Below, piece by piece: positions 25,687 through 34,387 of a stretch of 57,815 nucleotides of DNA. Position 1 is the first letter of the stretch, and every line of letters begins with the position of its first letter. The notes beneath the pieces are model-generated. The model was not told the DNA's origin. It saw nothing but the letters and a program-made list of their open reading frames with translations, and did no database searches. The position numbers were made by a program, and so were the translations under genes. The DNA is from Geobacteraceae bacterium (GTDB lineage: Bacteria; Desulfobacterota; Desulfuromonadia; Desulfuromonadales; BM103): assembly GCA_024641085.1 (NCBI GenBank), contig JAHEDT010000016.1, positions 1 to 57,815 of the forward strand, given 5' to 3'.

Positions 25687-25854
25687 ATTAACCTCCTTCA
25701 CCGGGCAGACTGCGCAGCAGGGCAGCCTCTCGGGAATGAATGAATCAATGAGTTAATTATAGCGGCAAAAGCTGCAATTGCGCACTTAATTTTCTCTCCC
25801 GCCAGCACTCAGTATCAACAAACCAGAAGAAAGGCGGTTGCCGCTGTGGGCGGT

Positions 25855-26496
25855 TCACTGCCGGCTGACCAGGATGTCGCCGTACCAGGCCATCGCCGTT
25901 TCACCGGTATTGTCGGTGTCGGTCATGATGGCAATCGCACCGACTTTCGGCGGATCCTCGCCAAAGGCCCGACGAAAGTCAGCAACGATATCGCGGCGTT
26001 CGGTCAGCCACTCGCCAACCCTCTCGCCACCGCTTTCCACGGCGATCATCATGGAATTTCCGGTATAGGCACTGGCCTGGAACGCCTCCCGGGGCAGACG
26101 GTTGGCCCAGATGTAGTTGAGGGTTCTGGTCTTGGGGAAAAACCAGTGGGGAAAGACAATGTAAATTCTGGCGGCATAATCGTCGCCCGCCTTGGTGCGG
26201 CTGTCCCCCTTGGCGAGGGTATTGCTGACTTTCCATCGCCAGGACAGGATCGGGTATTCCTGCGGGTCATATTCGGCCTCGAAAAGCAAGGCGGATGCAG
26301 CCGCTTGGCTCCTGGCCTGCAGCACCTTCTGCCCGCTATCTTCGACGATGCGGTACTCGGTCTCGCCTTGGAAAATTTTCGCGGACCAGCCGTCCAGGGC
26401 GGAGTCGGCAAAGCTGCCGATGTGCATCACGTCCGGCGCCGCCAAGACGGCAACCGCAAGGGCCGCCAACAAACAGAGGGTCAGGAAAAGACGCAT
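25855..26496 (-). CDS. DUF3047 protein, exported
   Basis: A 213-aa protein with an N-terminal signal peptide (residues 1-20, ending LAA). The DUF3047 features are WSAKIFQGETEY, YPILSWRWKV, RIYIVFPHWF and AIAIMTDTDNTGETAMAWYGD. It probably has a jelly-roll or carbohydrate-binding-like beta fold. The role is unknown. It begins 9 nt after the polyferredoxin stop and is the third gene of the DUF362 operon. Confidence 0.85.
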   Translation of the reverse strand: MRLFLTLCLLAALAVAVLAAPDVMHIGSFADSALDGWSAKIFQGETEYRIVEDSGQKVLQARSQAAASALLFEAEYDPQEYPILSWRWKVSNTLAKGDSRTKAGDDYAARIYIVFPHWFFPKTRTLNYIWANRLPREAFQASAYTGNSMMIAVESGGERVGEWLTERRDIVADFRRAFGEDPPKVGAIAIMTDTDNTGETAMAWYGDILVSRQ

Positions 26497-26505
26497 GGCG
26501 AGCTC

Positions 26506-28065
26506 TCAGCCGTAGGGGTTTGCAAGGGATTCGGGCCGCTTGCGCCGGCTCTCACCCTCGTTGATGATGCGTACGGCGCTGGCACCCTCCACTGGGCACC
26601 GGGTTTCGCAGATGCCGCAGCCGATACAGAGTCGATCGACGATTCTGGGAAATTTAAGGGTCCGCAATCCACCATCGACCAGGAGTTCCCTTTCCTCGAG
26701 GATAATCGCTTTCTCTCCTGTCGGGCAATGCTCTTCACAGACCAGGCATTCAATCCCCTTGGCGTAAGGGAGGCAGCGATCCTTCTTGATTACGGCCAGG
26801 CCGATGATGTTTTTCTGCTTTACCGGCAGTTTCAACGGGGCAATCGCCCCGGTCGGGCAGACCTGTCCGCACAATGTGCAGTTGTACTCGCAATAGCCGA
26901 TGCGCGGCACCACCAGTGGCGTCCACAGCCCGACCGGTCCGGCCTCGAGCAGAGCCGGCTGCAGGGCGCGACCGATGCAGACCTTCATGCACTCGGCGCA
27001 ACGGACGCAGCGTTGCAGGAACTCCTCCTCGGGGACCGCTCCCGGCGGCCGCAACAGGTAAGGGTTCTGCTCATGGGTCACCGGGCCGATACGCACCGCC
27101 GGCACCAGCATGATGCCGCCGGCCATGGCGGTCAGAATACCGCGGCGCTGCAGGTCGAGCCCGGGATGACCCCGGGAGCCGGCCCGGATGGCAAAATGCA
27201 CGCGCTCATCCGGGCAGAACCCGGTGCAATCCATGCAAAGCAGGCACTCACTGCGGAGATGGCCGGTGGCGCGAACCGCCCCCGAGCGGCAGAGGCTGTC
27301 GCACTCCCGGCAGTCGGAGCAGAGCTGTTGCGGAGTGCGCTGCAGGAGGGCGTAGCGCGCGCACAGGCCGAGCAACCCGCCGAGCGGGCAGAGGTTCTTG
27401 CACCAGAAGCGGTGCTCGATGCGTTCCAGCAGGATGATCGCTACGAATATCAGCAGGGTAAAGAAGCTCAGAGCAAAGATCGGCGGGTAAAAAGCCATCA
27501 GGTGATCGCGGAAGACCGGGTAGGCGCTTTTGACCAGGGCTGAGAGCAGCGGCACCTGGTGCTCGTAGAAGAAGTCGAAGACCCGGTTGAGCCCGTAGTT
27601 GTAGGCAGGGTAAACCGCCAGGGTCAAAGAGCGCAGGAAGATCGCCAGCGGGTCGAACAGGCCGAGGAGTTGGACGCCAAAGAAGGTCGCCGTTCCCAGG
27701 GCGATCAGCAGGTAGTACTTGACCCGCCGCCAGCCCGGTGCATAGGCGCGCCGGCCACGTCCGACCAGCTTGCCGAGCCCATCGAGGGTGGCGCCGAGCG
27801 GGCAGACCCAGCCGCAAAAAAAACGGCCGAACAGCAGGGTCAGCAGCAGGACGACGAGCGCCGGCCAGAGCAGCTGCCAGCCAAACGGCCCGGGGGCCAG
27901 GAAATCGGCCAATGCGGCCAGGGGATCAATACGGAACAGCAGGCTGACCGGGTAAGGCAGCTGGTCGACGCCACGATATTCCGTCTGTAGGAAAAGCCAA
28001 AGGAAAACCGCCAGGCATAAACTCTGGCTGATCCTGCGGGCGTATATCCAGGATGAAGATTTCAA
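26506..28065 (-). CDS. NapH/NapG-like fused membrane polyferredoxin
   Basis: A 519-aa inner-membrane iron-sulfur protein. Residues 1-220 hold several membrane helices and the NapH-type motif FFCGWVCPLGA (82-92). Then come CKNLCPLGG (222-230), Cys249/252/255/259 and Cys274/277/280/284. At 307-325 a second segment, RRGILTAMAGGIMLVPAVR, looks like a Tat/membrane sequence. It is followed by a NapG-like part with more clusters: Cys353/356/359/363, Cys392/396/399/403, Cys431/440/443/447 and Cys480/483/486/490. It thus resembles NapH joined to NapG. The likely role is quinol oxidation and electron transfer to the exported DUF362 protein. It overlaps the DUF362 gene by 4 nt. Confidence 0.85.
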   Translation of the reverse strand: MKSSSWIYARRISQSLCLAVFLWLFLQTEYRGVDQLPYPVSLLFRIDPLAALADFLAPGPFGWQLLWPALVVLLLTLLFGRFFCGWVCPLGATLDGLGKLVGRGRRAYAPGWRRVKYYLLIALGTATFFGVQLLGLFDPLAIFLRSLTLAVYPAYNYGLNRVFDFFYEHQVPLLSALVKSAYPVFRDHLMAFYPPIFALSFFTLLIFVAIILLERIEHRFWCKNLCPLGGLLGLCARYALLQRTPQQLCSDCRECDSLCRSGAVRATGHLRSECLLCMDCTGFCPDERVHFAIRAGSRGHPGLDLQRRGILTAMAGGIMLVPAVRIGPVTHEQNPYLLRPPGAVPEEEFLQRCVRCAECMKVCIGRALQPALLEAGPVGLWTPLVVPRIGYCEYNCTLCGQVCPTGAIAPLKLPVKQKNIIGLAVIKKDRCLPYAKGIECLVCEEHCPTGEKAIILEERELLVDGGLRTLKFPRIVDRLCIGCGICETRCPVEGASAVRIINEGESRRKRPESLANPYG

Positions 28066-28985
28066 ACCATTTGCATCCGCTTGAGGTCCATGACTCCCAA
28101 CCCCCTCCGTGCGGCGGCGACAATGGTCGGGATATCTTCTGGGGCAAAGTTGAACAGGGTTGCCGCATAGGCATCAGCGGCCACGATATCCGGCGAGGCG
28201 ATCAGGGTCTGCGGGTTGCGAACATCCTCGATGCGGCCCCCCTGCGGCCCATTGGCCACCAGGATCCGGGTTGCGTCGACAACGGTCAGATCGGCATGTA
28301 TGACTGAGGCCATGTCAGTCAACGATTCGGCAATATTGGCGTGCAGGCGACCCCGGTTGCCGCCGAGTACTCCCATCAGGTTTTTCATGCCGAGAGTCAG
28401 TCCGGAAATCGAATGATGCTTGGCAATGGGCACATTGATCAGACGGTCCGCTTCTATCGCCGGCCGGTAGAACTCCCAGCGATCAAAAGTCCGCCCGCCA
28501 TGGATTGCCAGTTCCTGGTAGGCGCGCGGGTCGACATATTCGAGACTGACGCGTTCCGACGCGATCTTCTCGACTGCGGCACGGATCCCGCTCCGCGTGT
28601 AGCAGCGCCGCTCGTCATTGCAGGAGCGGTCAAAGATGCGCACCTGTCTGGCGCCGGCCTCGAGGCAGAGGTTCACCAGCGAGGCAACGACATCGGGATG
28701 GGTATTCGCCGCCATCTCCACCGTGCGGTCCCAGCCGATGTTCGGCTTGATCACCACGATATCCCCCTGGTGGACAAAACGATTCATGCCACCCAATGCG
28801 CCGATCGTTTCCCTGACCAGGATCGGTATATCCGCCCCCTTGCGCACGGCCAGAGGCGGTTGCGCCGCCGCATGTGCCGGCAGGGCCAGGAGATCAATGG
28901 CAGGCAAACCGCCCGTTGCCGCGACGGCCAATGCGGTCCGGAGGCTCTGGCGGATGAAAGCTCGGCGATCCATACAGGTCATCAT
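28062..28985 (-). CDS. DUF362 protein with Tat signal
   Basis: A 307-aa protein. The ATG at 28985 has GGAG 6 nt upstream and gives an N-terminus with a Tat-like signal (DRRAFIRQSLRTALAVAATGG). The body has DUF362 landmarks: VVIKPNIGWDRTVE, THPDVVASLVNLCLEAGARQV, VPIAKHHSISGLTLGMKNLMG and SPDIVAADAYAATLF. Three cysteines follow DRS and DERR, but no ferredoxin motif is present. Biochemical function is unknown. The translational overlap with a polyferredoxin implies a periplasmic redox role. Confidence 0.85.
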   Translation of the reverse strand: MMTCMDRRAFIRQSLRTALAVAATGGLPAIDLLALPAHAAAQPPLAVRKGADIPILVRETIGALGGMNRFVHQGDIVVIKPNIGWDRTVEMAANTHPDVVASLVNLCLEAGARQVRIFDRSCNDERRCYTRSGIRAAVEKIASERVSLEYVDPRAYQELAIHGGRTFDRWEFYRPAIEADRLINVPIAKHHSISGLTLGMKNLMGVLGGNRGRLHANIAESLTDMASVIHADLTVVDATRILVANGPQGGRIEDVRNPQTLIASPDIVAADAYAATLFNFAPEDIPTIVAAARRGLGVMDLKRMQMV

Positions 28986-29155
28986 CGGGTACTCCTGCAG
29001 CATCAATGCCTGCAGCTGAAGCTCTTAAATCTTAACGCACAAATCCGCGCGTCTTGCCCCCGGGGCCCCCGACCCTTCTCCATCGTAGGGCAAGTTGCCG
29101 ATCGAATAGCTGAAAAAAATCACGAGAAGACCTCTCTAGATCAGCACGCTTTTGC

Positions 29156-29458
29156 CTAATGATAGGGGCCTGTCGCGTCAGGGGTTGGCTGGTCATGGGC
29201 TTTAATCTCGCCGAAGCTTTTTTCGTAACGGCCCACATTCTCCTGGAGGGCGGCCACGAACCGCTTGGCATGTTGGGGAGACAGGATCACCCTTGAACGG
29301 ACCTTGGCCCGGGGAGCCTGCGGCTGGATAAAGATAAAATCGACCACGAACTCTGACTCGTTGTGATTGACGACCGCAAGATTGACGTATGCTCCCTGAG
29401 CCAGATCCTCATCGAGCTGAATCTCCAATTTGACTTCCTTCTGCTTCTTCTCGTCCAA
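29156..29458 (-). CDS. DUF3467 protein
   Basis: A 100-aa soluble protein matching DUF3467 along its whole length: VKLEIQLDEDLAQGAYVNLAVVNH, EFVVDFIFIQPQAP (both shortened here), then SRVILSPQHAKRFVAALQENVGRYE. I choose the TTG at 29458 because family similarity begins there and an AGGCAGG ribosome site precedes it; the open frame continues upstream to 29647 but without family similarity. Function is unknown. These short beta-alpha proteins are common in anaerobic delta-proteobacteria. Confidence 0.85.
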   Translation of the reverse strand: MDEKKQKEVKLEIQLDEDLAQGAYVNLAVVNHNESEFVVDFIFIQPQAPRAKVRSRVILSPQHAKRFVAALQENVGRYEKSFGEIKAHDQPTPDATGPYH

Positions 29459-29803
29459 TTGAACCTGCCTTTCCCGGGGCGATAATAGTGATGCCCTTTC
29501 GATACACCTGCTGAAATTCGGCCGCCTGCTTAACGCATCAATTATACCTTTGAATGACCGGCTGCACACTGTTGCTCGAGCCGTCGAGAGGAGCGCGGCT
29601 TGGCACCTCAGGTGGACAGTGTCCGGCGCACAACGTCGCAGGAACAATGGCAGTCCGCCATCAGGAGGAGTTAGGGGAATCCCTGGGACAGGAGTACAGT
29701 GGACAGCAGACGGAGGTCGGAACGCAGCCTGCAGGGCACGGAAATCAGTGTGGCATAAACGGCAGGATGTCCAGCTGCCAGTTTTTTGCTGTACTTGTCC
29801 CGT
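29459..29803. other. 345-bp spacer without a recognised gene
   Basis: Several small stem-loops are visible (for example ATGGCAGTCCGCCAT near 29645 and AGGGGAATCCCT near 29673). Open frames on both strands lack ribosome sites and family resemblance. An unannotated small RNA or a decayed gene is possible. I see no RNase P, SRP, tmRNA or known riboswitch core. Confidence 0.4.
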
Positions 29804-30121
29804 CTATAAATCGTTGAGCAGGCGGTAGATTTTCTGTTGCAGGTCCCAGGTCGCCGTCGCCTGCTCGTCGAGGCCATGTTCCTCGAAAATCAACCGGGCA
29901 CGGTCCAGGCTGTTGTGGGCCTTGAGCAGAATCGGGGTGAGCTTGAACTCCAGGTTCATGCGGGGGATTTCTCCCACCTGCTCGGCCCATTCCGCCAACT
30001 CCGCGCAGGCCTTCCTGACCGCCCGGCTCCCATCCTTGGTGATCGCACCCTGGTTGTCCAGCTTTTCCAGAAAGTCTAAAACCTCCCGAGAAATATCACG
30101 AAAGCGGTTGGAAACGCTCAT
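29804..30121 (-). CDS. small helical protein of unknown function
   Basis: A 105-aa acidic, all-helical protein without signal peptide, cysteines or membrane segment. It opens MSVSNRFRDISREVLDFLEK and ends KIYRLLNDL. Charged and hydrophobic residues are spaced as in a helical bundle. I do not recognise a family. It is divergent from the thiamine operon; the upstream region is shared with the TPP riboswitch leader. Confidence 0.6.
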   Translation of the reverse strand: MSVSNRFRDISREVLDFLEKLDNQGAITKDGSRAVRKACAELAEWAEQVGEIPRMNLEFKLTPILLKAHNSLDRARLIFEEHGLDEQATATWDLQQKIYRLLNDL

Positions 30122-30279
30122 CCTCCGAATCCCTTCGCATTAAGAAAACCTTCATGCCATCAAAGACAGTTCATCCTAGTCGATGCCTGACGCCGTGACA
30201 ACTGAAAAGGCGGCTTTCCTGTTGACTGGGTGCGAACTCCCCTGTTACTCTTCATACACTGAAGACAGTTCGAGTTAAA

Positions 30280-30366
30280 CGCCCTGGGGGAGTAGACACT
30301 ACTGAGAGTCTGCCTGGCAGATGACCCCTTGAACCTGATCCGGGTTATGCCGGCGTAGGGAAGCGG
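30280..30366 (+). ncRNA. TPP riboswitch (THI element)
   Basis: The aptamer core is present: CTGAGAG at 30302-30308, then ACCCCTTGAACCTGATCCGG and TTATGCCGGCGTAGGGA. The CTGAGA and the ACCTGATC...GCGTAGGGA blocks are the conserved TPP-binding elements; the outer stem pairs CCCTG with the GTAGGG end. It precedes the thi operon by 170 nt. A weak promoter (TTGACT at 30222, TGtTACTCT near 30246) lies upstream. Bound TPP should switch off thiFSGHE, probably through the hairpin at 30385-30418. Confidence 0.95.
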
Positions 30367-30384
30367 CGCAATTTTCGGGAGCAT

Positions 30385-30422
30385 CACCGAAAAGAGCCGC
30401 CATGTGCGGCTCTTGGTGTTTG
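30385..30422 (+). terminator. expression-platform hairpin of the TPP riboswitch
   Basis: AAGAGCCGC at 30392-30400 pairs with GCGGCTCTT at 30406-30414, extended by CACC (30385-30388) with GGTG (30415-30418), and followed by TTTGT. It is a plausible intrinsic terminator with a weak U tail. I did not find an obvious anti-terminator. Confidence 0.6.
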
Positions 30423-30539
30423 TAAGGCATTAAGCTTCGAAGACTCCAGGGTGCCAAGACGTCCCATAAGGACTCAAATCGTCTGGCAAGAACCCGGTTG
30501 TGATGTTCTTAGTGTCTTACTGGCACGACTGGTTTATTT

Positions 30540-31358
30540 ATGCAGATCAAGGTCAACGAACAGAACTACACCGTCGACGACGATCTCACCGCCGGTGCGG
30601 TCCGGGATCGGATCAAGGCCGACGCCGATCTTTTGATCATCAACGGCTTTCCGGCCTCTGCGGAGACCCTCCTGCACGACGGCGACCTGCTCATCCTGAT
30701 CCGGCGCGGGGAGACCCCGGACGCCGAAGAACTGGACGCCCTGCTCGCCGCCCGCCACACACCGGGGGTGCATGATGCTGTCAAGCAGTCGACTGTCGGC
30801 ATTGCCGGCGCCGGCGGCCTTGGCTCGGCCATCGCCATCGCCTTGACCCGCACCGGCATCGGCCACCTGATCATTGCCGACTTCGATGTCGTCGAACCCT
30901 CCAACCTGAACCGCCAGCAGTATTTTATCGACCAGATCGGGCTGCCGAAAGTCTATGCCCTGCGCGACACCCTGACCCGTATCAATCCGCAGGTAAAGGT
31001 GACCTCGGCACACCTGCGCCTGAGCCCGGCCAACATCGCAGAAGTGTTTGGCCATGCCCAGGTGCTCGTGGAGGCCTTCGACCTTGCAGAGCAAAAGGTC
31101 ATGCTGATCGAGACGTTCGCCGCCAGATTCCCTGACCGACCGATCGTCACCGGATCCGGCATGGCCGGCTATGGTCCCGCCAACAGCATCCAGACCCAGC
31201 GAGTGGCCGGCAACCTCTACCTGTGCGGCGACGGTGCGACGGCCGCCGCCCCAGGGACCGGCCTGATGGCTCCCCGGGTCGGCGTGGCCGCCCATCACCA
31301 GGCCAACGCCGTGCTGCGCCTGCTGCTCGGCTGCGACCCGGTCACCGAGAAAGCTTGA
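30540..31358 (+). CDS. thiF: ThiS adenylyltransferase ThiF with N-terminal ubiquitin-like (ThiS-like) domain
   Basis: A 272-aa E1-like enzyme that adenylates the C-terminus of ThiS. Residues 1-63 form a small ubiquitin-like domain similar to ThiS but lacking a GG end. The ATP-binding loop GIAGAGGLGSAIA follows at about 87-99, then DFDVVEPSNLNRQQYF. The usual zinc cysteine pairs of MoeB-type enzymes are missing, as in the short ThiF subgroup. No clear ribosome site precedes the ATG. It is the first gene after the TPP riboswitch and lies 3 nt before thiS. Confidence 0.9.
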   Translation: MQIKVNEQNYTVDDDLTAGAVRDRIKADADLLIINGFPASAETLLHDGDLLILIRRGETPDAEELDALLAARHTPGVHDAVKQSTVGIAGAGGLGSAIAIALTRTGIGHLIIADFDVVEPSNLNRQQYFIDQIGLPKVYALRDTLTRINPQVKVTSAHLRLSPANIAEVFGHAQVLVEAFDLAEQKVMLIETFAARFPDRPIVTGSGMAGYGPANSIQTQRVAGNLYLCGDGATAAAPGTGLMAPRVGVAAHHQANAVLRLLLGCDPVTEKA

Positions 31359-31361
31359 GCG

Positions 31362-31562
31362 ATGGACATCATCTTCAACGGCACATCGCGGGCTATACCG
31401 CACAGCATCACAATCCAGGAACTGCTCGACCAGTTGCACCTGGACTGCCGGCAAGTGGTGGTTGAACACAACCGCAGCATCGTCGCGCGTCAGAGGCTGG
31501 CGGACATTGTCCTGGATCACGGCGACACCCTGGAAGTGATTCACTTTGTCGGCGGAGGTTAG
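31362..31562 (+). CDS. thiS: sulfur carrier protein ThiS
   Basis: A 66-aa ubiquitin-like protein ending in GGG, so the reactive C-terminal glycine is present. It opens MDIIFNGTSRAIP and has the family segment VVVEHNRSIVAR. It carries the thiocarboxylate sulfur for the thiazole ring made by ThiG. It is tightly packed between thiF and thiG. Confidence 0.94.
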   Translation: MDIIFNGTSRAIPHSITIQELLDQLHLDCRQVVVEHNRSIVARQRLADIVLDHGDTLEVIHFVGGG

Positions 31563-31631
31563 CGACGAAGGTGAAGGACGGCCCATTTCAAAACACTTTG
31601 AAACACTTGAATATCTCAGGAAGAAAACTCA

Positions 31632-32405
31632 ATGGATGAATTGATTATAGCCGGGCGCTCCTTTACTTCACGCCTGATGGTCGGGACCGGCAAGTTTGCT
31701 TCGAATGCCGCGATGGTGGCGGCCATGGAGGGCTCCGGCAGCGAGATCGTCACCGTGGCCCTGCGCCGGGTAGATATCGACAACCCGCAGGACAGCCTGC
31801 TCAGGCACATCGACCCGGCACGCTACCTGCTGCTGCCCAACACCAGCGGTGCCCGTGATGCCGAAGAGGCAATCCGCCTCGCCCGTCTGGCCCGGGCAGC
31901 CGGCTGCGAGCCATGGGTCAAACTCGAGGTGACACCGGATCCCTACTACCTGCTGCCGGATCCGATCGAAACCCTGAAAGCCGCCGAGGTGCTGGTCAAG
32001 GAGGGGTTCATCGTCCTGCCTTATATCAATGCCGACCCGGTGCTGGCCAAGCACCTGCAGGAAGCCGGCACGGCGACCGTGATGCCCCTCGGCGCGCCGA
32101 TCGGTACCAACAAGGGGCTGCGCACCCGCGACAACATCGCCATCATCATCGAGCAGGCGATCGTCCCGGTGGTGGTCGATGCCGGGCTGGGCGCCCCGTC
32201 CCATGCCGCAGAGGCCATGGAGATGGGTGCCGATGCCGTCCTGGTCAATACCGCCCTGGCGGTGGCCCGCAACCCCGGGGCCATGGGCGTCGCTTTCAGG
32301 AAAGGTGTCGAAGCAGGCCGCGAGGCCTACCTCGCCGGGCTCGGCAAACAGCAGGACAAGGCCGAGGCCAGCAGTCCATTGACAGGATTTTTACATGACA
32401 AGTAA
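31632..32405 (+). CDS. thiG: thiazole synthase
   Basis: Builds the thiazole phosphate from DXP, dehydroglycine and ThiS thiocarboxylate; 257 aa. The Schiff-base lysine lies in [11 protein letters not shown]. Other landmarks are [43 protein letters not shown] and [26 protein letters not shown] precedes the ATG. The spacer from thiS contains an inverted repeat (TTTCAAA/TTTGAAA). Confidence 0.97.
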   Translation: MDELIIAGRSFTSRLMVGTGKFASNAAMVAAMEGSGSEIVTVALRRVDIDNPQDSLLRHIDPARYLLLPNTSGARDAEEAIRLARLARAAGCEPWVKLEVTPDPYYLLPDPIETLKAAEVLVKEGFIVLPYINADPVLAKHLQEAGTATVMPLGAPIGTNKGLRTRDNIAIIIEQAIVPVVVDAGLGAPSHAAEAMEMGADAVLVNTALAVARNPGAMGVAFRKGVEAGREAYLAGLGKQQDKAEASSPLTGFLHDK

Positions 32406-32439
32406 GTGTATAGCTTACCGCCAACAGCTTACGGCTGAC
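32405..32439. repeat. 7-nt-period array between thiG and thiH
   Basis: Heptads run in phase from the last base of the thiG stop; AGCTTAC occurs twice, alternating with CGCCAAC and GGCTGAC. The array fills nearly the whole 39-nt spacer. Confidence 0.6.
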
Positions 32440-32444
32440 CTATC

Positions 32445-33569
32445 ATGACCTTCTACGACGTCATCCAAAGATATGATCCTCAACAGGTACTGGCCGAGAT
32501 CGAAGCCATGGGCCCTGACGACGTGCAGCGGGCATTGGCCGCCGAGCAGCTCGACAATCGCGATCTCATGGCGCTGCTCTCACCGGCGGCCGAAAATTTT
32601 CTCGAGGAGATGGCGCAGAGGGCTCACGCCATCACCCTGAGACGCTTCGGCCGGACGATTCTGCTTTACGCGCCGATCTATCTCTCCAACGAATGCCACA
32701 ACGGCTGCCTCTACTGCGGTTTTTCGGTCCATAACAAGGTGCCGCGCCGCACCCTGACCCTCGATGAGATCGAGCGGGACGCCCGCATCCTGCACTCGAA
32801 GGGTTTTCGGCACATCCTGCTGCTGACCGGTGAAGCCCCGGGGTTGATCGGCAACGACTTCATCGCTGCGGCTGCACAGCGTATCCGGCCGCTCTTTTCC
32901 TCCATCGGCATCGAGGTCTACCCGATGGAGACCGACGGCTACCGGGCCATGGTCGAGGCCGGCATCGACGCCCTGACCATTTACCAGGAAACCTACGATC
33001 CGGCGCTTTACGCGCACCTGCACCCAAGCGGCCGCAAGCGCGACTACCGCTTCCGCCTGGAGACCCCGGAACGCGGCGGCGCCGCCGGCCTGCGCAGGAT
33101 CGGCCTGGGCTTTCTACTCGGTCTCGGCAACTTCCGCACCGAAGCCTTCTTTGCCGGTCTGCACGGCCGCTACCTGGCCCATCATTACTGGCGCACCCTG
33201 CTGACCGTATCTTTTCCACGGCTACGTCCCGCTGAAGGCGGGTTCCAGCCGCCCAACCCGGTCAACGACCGGCAGTTCGTCCAGTTGATGTGTGCCATGC
33301 GCCTGCTGCTGCACGATGCCGGGCTGGTCCTCTCCACCCGGGAAAACGCGGCCCTGCGCGACAACCTGCTGCCCCTCGGCATCACCCAGATGAGCGCCGG
33401 ATCATGTACGGCCCCGGGCGGCTACGCGGAGCAGAACTCAGCCATCGAGCAATTCACCATTGACGACGACCGCACACCGGCAGAAATCGCCGAAGTGCTG
33501 CGGTCCCGCGGCTACGACCCGGTCTGGAAAGACTGGGACCGTGCTTTTCTCAGCCGTGAAGCTGGTTGA
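32445..33569 (+). CDS. thiH: 2-iminoacetate synthase (tyrosine lyase) ThiH
   Basis: Radical SAM enzyme that cleaves tyrosine to dehydroglycine (2-iminoacetate) and p-cresol for the ThiG reaction; 374 aa. The [4Fe-4S] motif is CHNGCLYC with Cys84, Cys88 and Cys91. A further landmark is AGSCTAPGGY near the C-terminus. Use of ThiH rather than the oxidase ThiO fits an anaerobe. It lies 39 nt after thiG. Confidence 0.96.
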   Translation: MTFYDVIQRYDPQQVLAEIEAMGPDDVQRALAAEQLDNRDLMALLSPAAENFLEEMAQRAHAITLRRFGRTILLYAPIYLSNECHNGCLYCGFSVHNKVPRRTLTLDEIERDARILHSKGFRHILLLTGEAPGLIGNDFIAAAAQRIRPLFSSIGIEVYPMETDGYRAMVEAGIDALTIYQETYDPALYAHLHPSGRKRDYRFRLETPERGGAAGLRRIGLGFLLGLGNFRTEAFFAGLHGRYLAHHYWRTLLTVSFPRLRPAEGGFQPPNPVNDRQFVQLMCAMRLLLHDAGLVLSTRENAALRDNLLPLGITQMSAGSCTAPGGYAEQNSAIEQFTIDDDRTPAEIAEVLRSRGYDPVWKDWDRAFLSREAG

Positions 33570-33604
33570 GAGACACGAAGTGCGTAGCGCGAGATGAGAC
33601 AACC
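33570..33604. repeat. 7-nt-period array between thiH and thiE
   Basis: Five in-phase heptads starting with G (GAGACAC, GAAGTGC, GTAGCGC, GAGATGA, GACAACC) start directly after the thiH stop. The word pattern resembles the array at 39335-39390 read on the other strand. Confidence 0.55.
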
Positions 33605-33628
33605 AGAAATTTGCGCTTCGGGCCAGTT

Positions 33629-34258
33629 ATGTCCAACCTCATCGATTTCAGCCTCTACCTGATCACCGACCGCACCCAGCTTACGGCAGGATATTCGCTC
33701 TTCTCCGCGGTGGAGGCCGCACTGCAGGGTGGTGTCAAGGCCGTGCAGCTACGCGAGAAAGATTTGCCGGCGGCTGAGCTCCTGCCACTGGCACGGCAGC
33801 TGCGCGATCTGACCCGGAGCTACGCTGCCCGCCTGCTGATCAACGACCGCATCGACCTGGCCCTGGCCGTACAAGCCGATGGCGTGCACCTCGGGGGACA
33901 CTCACTGCCGGCCGATGTCGCCCGGCGGCTGGTCGGCCCGGAACTACTGATCGGCATCTCCACCCACAGTTGTGCCGAAATCAGCCGTGCCGCAGCTCAG
34001 GGCGCCGACTTCGTGACCTTCGGACCGGTTTATGCGACCCCTTCCAAGGCGGCCTTCGGCGCTCCTCAAGGTCTTCAGGCCTTGGCCAAGGCGTGCCATG
34101 GCAGCACCTTGCCGGTCTTCGCGCTCGGCGGGATGACTCCAGAGCGAACGACCGAGGTCATGCGATCCGGAGCCGCCGGCATCGCCCTGATATCGGCGAT
34201 TCTTGCCAGTCCGGACCCGCGTTCAGCAGCGTCTGCTTTCAATCAGCAAGAGGGTTGA
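33629..34258 (+). CDS. thiE: thiamine-phosphate synthase
   Basis: Joins HMP-PP with the thiazole phosphate; 209 aa. Landmarks are LYLITDRTQL, VQLREKDLPAAELL, LINDRIDLALAVQADGVHLG, GISTHS, DFVTFGPVYATPSK and PVFALGGM. The ATG at 33629 fits the family start. A TTG at 33566 extends the frame through the 7-nt array and is rejected. It is the last thi gene; thiC and thiD are not in the window. Confidence 0.93.
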   Translation: MSNLIDFSLYLITDRTQLTAGYSLFSAVEAALQGGVKAVQLREKDLPAAELLPLARQLRDLTRSYAARLLINDRIDLALAVQADGVHLGGHSLPADVARRLVGPELLIGISTHSCAEISRAAAQGADFVTFGPVYATPSKAAFGAPQGLQALAKACHGSTLPVFALGGMTPERTTEVMRSGAAGIALISAILASPDPRSAASAFNQQEG

Positions 34259-34387
34259 TTCCCTGCGACTTGGCGCGGGGCAGTTCATGACCCTGATGAC
34301 TTGAGGTTGCTGCGATCTTCTGTAGAATGGTAATAATCGACGGCCGCCCAGGTTACTCAAGCTGTTCCAATTCCTGCCAGGATTTCC

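Noticed and set aside
25846-27543. 565-aa plus-strand ORF opposite DUF3047 and the polyferredoxin
   Set aside because: It is antisense to two clear genes; it arises from GC-rich codon bias and has no recognisable domain.
29554-29817. 87-aa plus-strand ORF in the 29459-29803 spacer
   Set aside because: It has no ribosome site, no family resemblance, and overlaps the end of the neighbouring gene.
33566-33628. Upstream TTG start for thiE
   Set aside because: The extra 21 residues are encoded by the 7-nt repeat array and do not resemble ThiE.
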